The position numbers and the translations under genes were made by a program. This document shows positions 34,950-39,712 of a stretch of DNA of 39,712 nt, one piece after another; the first letter of the stretch is position 1, and each line of letters opens with the position of its first letter. The notes beneath the pieces are model-generated. The model made no database searches, was not told the DNA's origin, and worked only from the letters and a program-made list of their open reading frames with translations. Source of the DNA: Fodinibius halophilus (GTDB taxonomy: Bacteria; Bacteroidota; Rhodothermia; Balneolales; Balneolaceae); the NCBI RefSeq assembly GCF_011059105.1, contig NZ_JAALLS010000005.1, forward strand, positions 151,939 to 191,650, given 5' to 3'.

Positions 34950-36362
34950 TTAATATCCAGGATTTTGTTCAATATTTTCGTTTGCAAATATCTCATCAAT
35001 TGGAATCGGCAACACAAACTTATAGCTGTCTGCCGCCAACCCATCAGAGGCTGTCTGTGCATCAATATCAGCAGGAATCCTTGTAATAGGAAGATTCGCT
35101 CTTTTTAAATCAAAAAAGTGATGACCTTCATACACTAACTCAAGACGGCGTTCTAATCGAATTGTATCCAAGGCATCTTGAGAGTCGCTAAATGAGGTTT
35201 GAGGGACAGTATCATAACGATTTGCCCTTAACTCTTTTATGTCATCTTCAGCAGCAGTTAAGTCTTGCTGAGGTCCTGGCTGTGCATATGCCTCTGCCCG
35301 AATAAGATACATTTCAGAAATACGCATCATTTTAATATCCGCAGTATTCTTCTGTCCGTTTCGCTTATTATATTTATTTACCTTAACGGTTTCAGAATCT
35401 ATCCTTTCAAAAAATGTATTGAACCGAATATCATTATCTCCTGAAGTATCATACAGGTTTGCCAATTCATTTGATGCATAGAAAAATACATCATCATTAG
35501 AAGCACGCTCGAAAATATCCACGGTACCACTACTTGGTAATGGTCGTAACAGTTTGAACATTACTTCTCCCTGTATGCTATCATCCCAAAGACCAGCATA
35601 ATTACTTCTCGAAGTTAAACCTGATGAGTTCGGATTATCTATAGCCTGTGTTGCATAATCAATGGCTGTTGACCAGTTACTCCTGTAAAGAGCTACTCTG
35701 GCCCGCAAACCTTGAACCGTACGAAGGTTAAGACGGTCATTATTGGTTGTTGCTTGCTGCCCCAACAAAGTAATTGCATTGTCGATATCTTCTATCAACA
35801 GATTAAAGAATTCAGCTTTAGGGGTACGAGCTGGACTACTTACTTTAGATTCTACCATATATGGTACGGCAGGTCCGCTATTATCATAGCTTGCAAACAT
35901 TCGAAAAAGATCGAAATGCTGATATGCTCGTAATGCAAGCATTTCACCTCTTATCTGTTTTAAGGTATTTTCCTGCTCAGTAGATTCAGTATTAAACTCT
36001 TCTGAAGCAGCTAATAAACGATTAACCCTATCAATCACGATATATGCATTTAGCCAAGCAGCACCGATAGTACCATCCCCGGCAATAATATTGTGATTGA
36101 ATATTTGCATTCCTTGACCAGTATTGGAATCAGCTCGTCTCAAATTATCAGTAATCCGAGCATTAATTCCATAAATATTCACCCCAGAAATGGCATTGTA
36201 TGCACCTAATGCTCCCTGTTCTAGGTCATCAACTGTTTCATAAGCTGTCTTGGAATCAATTGAATCATAAGGCGAAGTTGTCAACTGGTCATCACACGAC
36301 CAAATAGTAGTAGCTAACAACGCCAGTATTAATAGTTTGTTTAAATATCTCATAATATTCAT
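34950..36362 (-). CDS. RagB/SusD family nutrient uptake outer-membrane lipoprotein
   Basis: A 470-residue SusD-like lipoprotein with a signal peptide and lipobox (IWSC, Cys23). TPR-like helices follow (GALGAYNAISGVN, ALRAYQHFDLFRMF, NLRTVQGLRARVALYRSNW), with the C-terminal SusD region MRISEMYLIRAEAYAQ and ERRLELVYEGHHFFDLKR ending in PIPIDEIFANENIEQNPGY. SusD forms the lid over the SusC channel and captures substrate at the cell surface. The frame opens at 36362 (MNIM); the ATG at 36353 (MRYLNK) is an equally possible start. Nine bp separate it from susC. Confidence 0.95.
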   Translation of the reverse strand: MNIMRYLNKLLILALLATTIWSCDDQLTTSPYDSIDSKTAYETVDDLEQGALGAYNAISGVNIYGINARITDNLRRADSNTGQGMQIFNHNIIAGDGTIGAAWLNAYIVIDRVNRLLAASEEFNTESTEQENTLKQIRGEMLALRAYQHFDLFRMFASYDNSGPAVPYMVESKVSSPARTPKAEFFNLLIEDIDNAITLLGQQATTNNDRLNLRTVQGLRARVALYRSNWSTAIDYATQAIDNPNSSGLTSRSNYAGLWDDSIQGEVMFKLLRPLPSSGTVDIFERASNDDVFFYASNELANLYDTSGDNDIRFNTFFERIDSETVKVNKYNKRNGQKNTADIKMMRISEMYLIRAEAYAQPGPQQDLTAAEDDIKELRANRYDTVPQTSFSDSQDALDTIRLERRLELVYEGHHFFDLKRANLPITRIPADIDAQTASDGLAADSYKFVLPIPIDEIFANENIEQNPGY

Positions 36363-36371
36363 AAATACGTT

Positions 36372-39344
36372 TTAAAATTTAATATCTATACCTGCAGTAT
36401 ACATCCGTGGAAGCGGGTACGAATACTGTGCAATATTATTTCCTTCTTCAGGGTCAAAACCTGTAAATGCTGTCCAAGTATAAATATTTTGCCCTTGCAC
36501 AAATAGACGGACGTTATCAAAATATTTTCCAATTAAGCTGGTTGGTAATGAATAAGAAACCATCACATTACGTAACCGTAAATACGATCCATCTTCAATA
36601 TCTTTTGAAGAAAATTGACGTGCATATTTATTTGACTGTATCTCAGTAACATCACCCGGCTTTTGCCACATATCCAGCATAATTTCACGCTGATTGAACT
36701 GGGAAAACGCATGATTTTCCTGGAAGTAAGACTGGTTGTTAAATATCTTATTTCCGTAGGTATAATTAAACTGAGAACGGATAGACAGATTTTTCCAAGA
36801 GAAGTCAAAGCCAAATCCTCCAGTAACAGGCGGTAACCACGTTCCATGCTCAGCAACAGCATCACTACTCGAAAACTGAGTAGTTACATTACCCTCTTTA
36901 TCATAATATAAAGGAGCACCTGTGGCGGGGTCTACACCGGCCCATTTAACAACATAATGGCTACCTTTTGGAAGGCCTTCGCGAATTATTGAAGTACCAG
37001 TTTCGAACTCGTTTACCTGTCCTAAATCCAAAATCTCATTCTTATTTAATGAGTAATTTGCATTTAGAGATAAAAGAGTATTAGTGGTTTGTATAACATC
37101 TCCACTTAGGCTTACTTCAATTCCTCGATTACGCATCGAGCCAGCATTAATCTCCGTACTTGTAAACCCTGATGTTCTGGAAAGCTCTTGATCAATAAAG
37201 AGATCAGTAGTGCGTTCGTTATATAATTCAACTGTACCAGACAACCGATTATCCAAAAGACTAAAATCAACCCCTATATTAGCTTTATAGGCAGTCTCCC
37301 ACTTAAGCTGTGGATTACCCGGTGTACTTGGTCGAATAGTTGCTTGCCCGGCATAACTTCCCGTTCTAAACGTAGAAATACTTTGATAGTTACCGATACC
37401 AAGTTGGTTACCTGTTTTCCCGTAACTACCTCTAATAATCAAGTTATCTAAGAAATCCACATCTGAGAAAAATTCTTCGCTGGAAGCGATCCATGAACCA
37501 CCTAACGACCACAATAAGGCATATTTATTACCGGATCCGAAACGGGAAGAACCATCTCGACGAAGAGTAGCTTTTAAATTATATTTTTCATCAAAAGAAT
37601 AGTCAACCATACCTAAGACAGACCAGAGAATACTCTTGCTTTTTCCTCCACTGATTGTTGGAATCATATTGTTACTCGGACTACCCGGAGTAACACTAGC
37701 AGGAGTGGCTCCCAGTTTTCCATTCAAGCCAAAACCGGTATTACCAAAACTATCATAATGAGTTTTGAGAAATTCATTACCGAGATGGAGGTCTACCTGA
37801 TGTTTTTCTGCAAATTTATTCCTGTAATCTAAACTAGAATAGCTTCTAAACTCAGATAGTTTACTGGTAAAGTTATTTAATGAACCTTCACCACCTTCCT
37901 CTACATTTTGACCTGCATAACTATTGGGATCTACCCATCTGGTATAATCTCGCTCCCGATAATCAATTGACAGTTCTTGAGAAAGCTCAAAGTTGTTAAA
38001 TAAAAATGAAGCATAGGTTTTACCTACAAACTTAATCTCTTCTCTGTCATCAATATTTTTTTTCAGACGCTCATATGAATTTGCTCCAGTTTGACCGGCG
38101 CCAACATTTAAGTCCCCATTCTCATCTTTTAAACGCTCATATGGATTTGCGAGATAAGCAGCTGCAAATGGGTTTGCCAGCGATACTGATCCTTCTGATT
38201 CAATATAAGATGACTCAGAGTACCCACCTTGTCCTTTAAAACCTAATGAGAAATTTTCTGTAGCATTTATATCAGTGTTAACTCTCATCGAGTATCTATC
38301 TAGGGCAGAACGAATACCTATCCCTTCTTGCTCAAAGATACTACCAGAAACAAAGTATCGTGCATTTTCATTACCTCCGGAAACACTCAAATCATGTTCT
38401 TTTGAAACACCTTTCCGAAAAAATGTTTCAGACCAGTCACGGTCACGAGATAACAGTTCTTGACGGTCTAAGGTAGCATTTGGGTTTTGATCCGAAGAAG
38501 CCCATCCAGCTCCCGTTTCTAACATCTCTTCGAATTGAAGTTTTTCTGCAGTATTCATCATGTCAAATTTGGGATCACCAGAAACTGAAACCCCTACCTG
38601 ACTTGAATATTTAACTTGTGTATCGCCTGCTTTACCTGTTTTTGTATTTATTACTATAACACCATTTGAACCTCTTGATCCATACTGTGCTGTAGCACTT
38701 GCATCTTTAAGAATTGAGATGCTGGCAATATCATTAGAGTTAATCGAGGTAAAATCATTTTGGCTGATTGGTACCCCATCTAAAATATATAAGGGAGTAC
38801 TATTACCAGTTATTGAAGCTGACCCTCTAATACGAACGGTTGAGGACGAACCAGGTTGACCAGAACCACTTGTTATAAAAACTCCGGGTGATTTCCCTTG
38901 AAGCTTTTGCTCAAATGTTGCTACCGGTATGCTTTCAAGTTCATCAGCTTGGACAGTGGTTATTGAGCCTGTCAATCGTTTTCTACTTTGTTCAGTATAA
39001 CCTGTCACTACCACTTCATCTAATCCAACTGCATCTGTTTCTAAAACAGCATCATGAACAAGAGTTTCATTAGGAGAGATAGTAACTTCCTTTGAGTATG
39101 TTTTGTATCCCACAAATGTTATACGCAAAGTATAACTTCCGGCCGGGATATTGGATATTGAATAATTTCCATCAACATCAGTAGCAGTTCCTTTGTTTAT
39201 TTTTAATAATAAAACATTGGCTGCAGGTACTGTGTCACCTGTTTTTGCGTCCGTTACCGTTCCTTTTAGCGTACCTGTCTGTGCAAAAGCAAAAGCCACA
39301 GAGGTTACCATAAAAAGAAAGGTTATGAGTAACTTTCTAATCAT
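36372..39344 (-). CDS. SusC/RagA family TonB-linked outer-membrane protein
   Basis: A 990-residue TonB-dependent channel. It has a signal peptide (about 1-21), a carboxypeptidase-regulatory-like domain (about 25-105: GTLKGTVTDAKTGDTVPAAN, GNYSISNIPAGSYTLRITFV), the DEVVVTGY box (109-116), and a plug (about 120-235, with VRIRGSASITGNSTPLYILD and the SusC signature YGSRGSNGVIVINTK). The barrel ends GIDIKF. With the downstream SusD-like protein it imports an oligomeric nutrient, such as a glycan or peptide; no hydrolase in the window reveals which. It leads a three-gene operon ending at the terminator near 34063. Confidence 0.97.
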   Translation of the reverse strand: MIRKLLITFLFMVTSVAFAFAQTGTLKGTVTDAKTGDTVPAANVLLLKINKGTATDVDGNYSISNIPAGSYTLRITFVGYKTYSKEVTISPNETLVHDAVLETDAVGLDEVVVTGYTEQSRKRLTGSITTVQADELESIPVATFEQKLQGKSPGVFITSGSGQPGSSSTVRIRGSASITGNSTPLYILDGVPISQNDFTSINSNDIASISILKDASATAQYGSRGSNGVIVINTKTGKAGDTQVKYSSQVGVSVSGDPKFDMMNTAEKLQFEEMLETGAGWASSDQNPNATLDRQELLSRDRDWSETFFRKGVSKEHDLSVSGGNENARYFVSGSIFEQEGIGIRSALDRYSMRVNTDINATENFSLGFKGQGGYSESSYIESEGSVSLANPFAAAYLANPYERLKDENGDLNVGAGQTGANSYERLKKNIDDREEIKFVGKTYASFLFNNFELSQELSIDYRERDYTRWVDPNSYAGQNVEEGGEGSLNNFTSKLSEFRSYSSLDYRNKFAEKHQVDLHLGNEFLKTHYDSFGNTGFGLNGKLGATPASVTPGSPSNNMIPTISGGKSKSILWSVLGMVDYSFDEKYNLKATLRRDGSSRFGSGNKYALLWSLGGSWIASSEEFFSDVDFLDNLIIRGSYGKTGNQLGIGNYQSISTFRTGSYAGQATIRPSTPGNPQLKWETAYKANIGVDFSLLDNRLSGTVELYNERTTDLFIDQELSRTSGFTSTEINAGSMRNRGIEVSLSGDVIQTTNTLLSLNANYSLNKNEILDLGQVNEFETGTSIIREGLPKGSHYVVKWAGVDPATGAPLYYDKEGNVTTQFSSSDAVAEHGTWLPPVTGGFGFDFSWKNLSIRSQFNYTYGNKIFNNQSYFQENHAFSQFNQREIMLDMWQKPGDVTEIQSNKYARQFSSKDIEDGSYLRLRNVMVSYSLPTSLIGKYFDNVRLFVQGQNIYTWTAFTGFDPEEGNNIAQYSYPLPRMYTAGIDIKF

Positions 39345-39712
39345 AATTAGCTTTTAAGTTAAGTTTAGGTTAGTGATTCCCATTTTAACACACACCCAAT
39401 GCCATCACCTAGATTACAGGCATTAACTGCGAGTTTAAATGGGATTATTTGTTAAGAAATGAGTGTACTCATGATTATTTCATGAATAACCCAAATGCCG
39501 TATAAATAGAGATAAATTCCGTAATGCTTTAACCAACTGATATTTATTATTTGCACCCCTGAATGTATATATAGAAAATATCGCTTCCAATAATTATTTT
39601 GTGTTTTAAAACATTTAATATCTATAATTCTACTTTTTGGGGTGTCACTTAAGTAAGTATCCTTTAATACATAAGGAATGGAATTGCTACAAAAAAATGG
39701 ACAGTGAGTTAA
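39345..39712. other. Upstream region of the SusCD operon
   Basis: About 370 bp, AT-rich, with no gene. It must hold the susC promoter, but I found no convincing TTTG/TAnnTTTG pair on the minus strand and no regulator gene before the window edge. Confidence 0.4.

Overview
The window looks like a chromosomal segment of a moderately AT-rich, Gram-negative member of the Bacteroidota/Balneolota/Rhodothermota superphylum. Evidence for this is a SusC/SusD pair with a third lipoprotein, TonB-dependent receptors carrying an N-terminal carboxypeptidase-regulatory-like domain, DUF4249 and DUF4159 proteins, a SprE/PorW-like TPR lipoprotein, and the near absence of Shine-Dalgarno sequences. My best guess is the Balneolaceae (Fodinibius/Gracilimonas type). 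This rests on gene repertoire only, not on a phylogenetic marker.

Left part (1-9.7 kb), the accessory-looking region. A DUF389 membrane protein is followed by two porin/chemoreceptor modules. Module 1 (1593-4897) is an outer-membrane barrel, a very small PstS-like periplasmic binding protein, a terminator, and a chemoreceptor with a helical sensor and a HAMP domain. Module 2 (5722-8601) is an sCache_2 chemoreceptor without a recognisable HAMP domain, followed by a DcaP-like porin. Each module ends in a copy of the same ~128 bp direct repeat (4963-5090 and 8751-8878). Each copy carries a perfect 13-bp-stem terminator hairpin plus a second hairpin, so module 2 sits between direct repeats. Immediately to the right is ssrA (tmRNA, minus strand, 8943-9308), whose 3' end and terminator face the repeat. 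The inferred tmRNA tag is (A)DNNYSYSLAA. Between ssrA and the next gene lie GGATGC/GGAAG-type degenerate repeats in opposite orientations.

Middle part (9.7-29.7 kb), mostly housekeeping. It contains a fused aspartate kinase-diaminopimelate decarboxylase (first and last steps of lysine synthesis), a three-gene TonB receptor-DUF4249-DUF4159 operon, rpiB-glyA, divergent tatA and tatC, a lipoprotein FKBP prolyl isomerase, alanine racemase with an FAD-dependent CrtI/PYROXD2-like oxidoreductase, sppA with a metallo-beta-lactamase-fold hydrolase, rho, folC and pyrD. The PyrD is a class 2-like enzyme with Cys where the well-studied class 2 enzymes have the catalytic Ser.

Right part (29.7-39.7 kb). 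A large TPR lipoprotein of the SprE/PorW type ends in a TonB-C-like domain and overlaps pyrD tail to tail by 14 bp. Pyruvate kinase follows. A minus-strand SusC-SusD-third lipoprotein uptake operon ends in a clear terminator; no regulator or hydrolase accompanies it inside the window.

No tRNA, rRNA, CRISPR array, transposase, integrase or phage gene was seen. The most unusual structure is the pair of structurally conserved direct repeats around the chemoreceptor-porin cassette next to ssrA, together with the single-lobe binding protein/porin/chemoreceptor module beside it.
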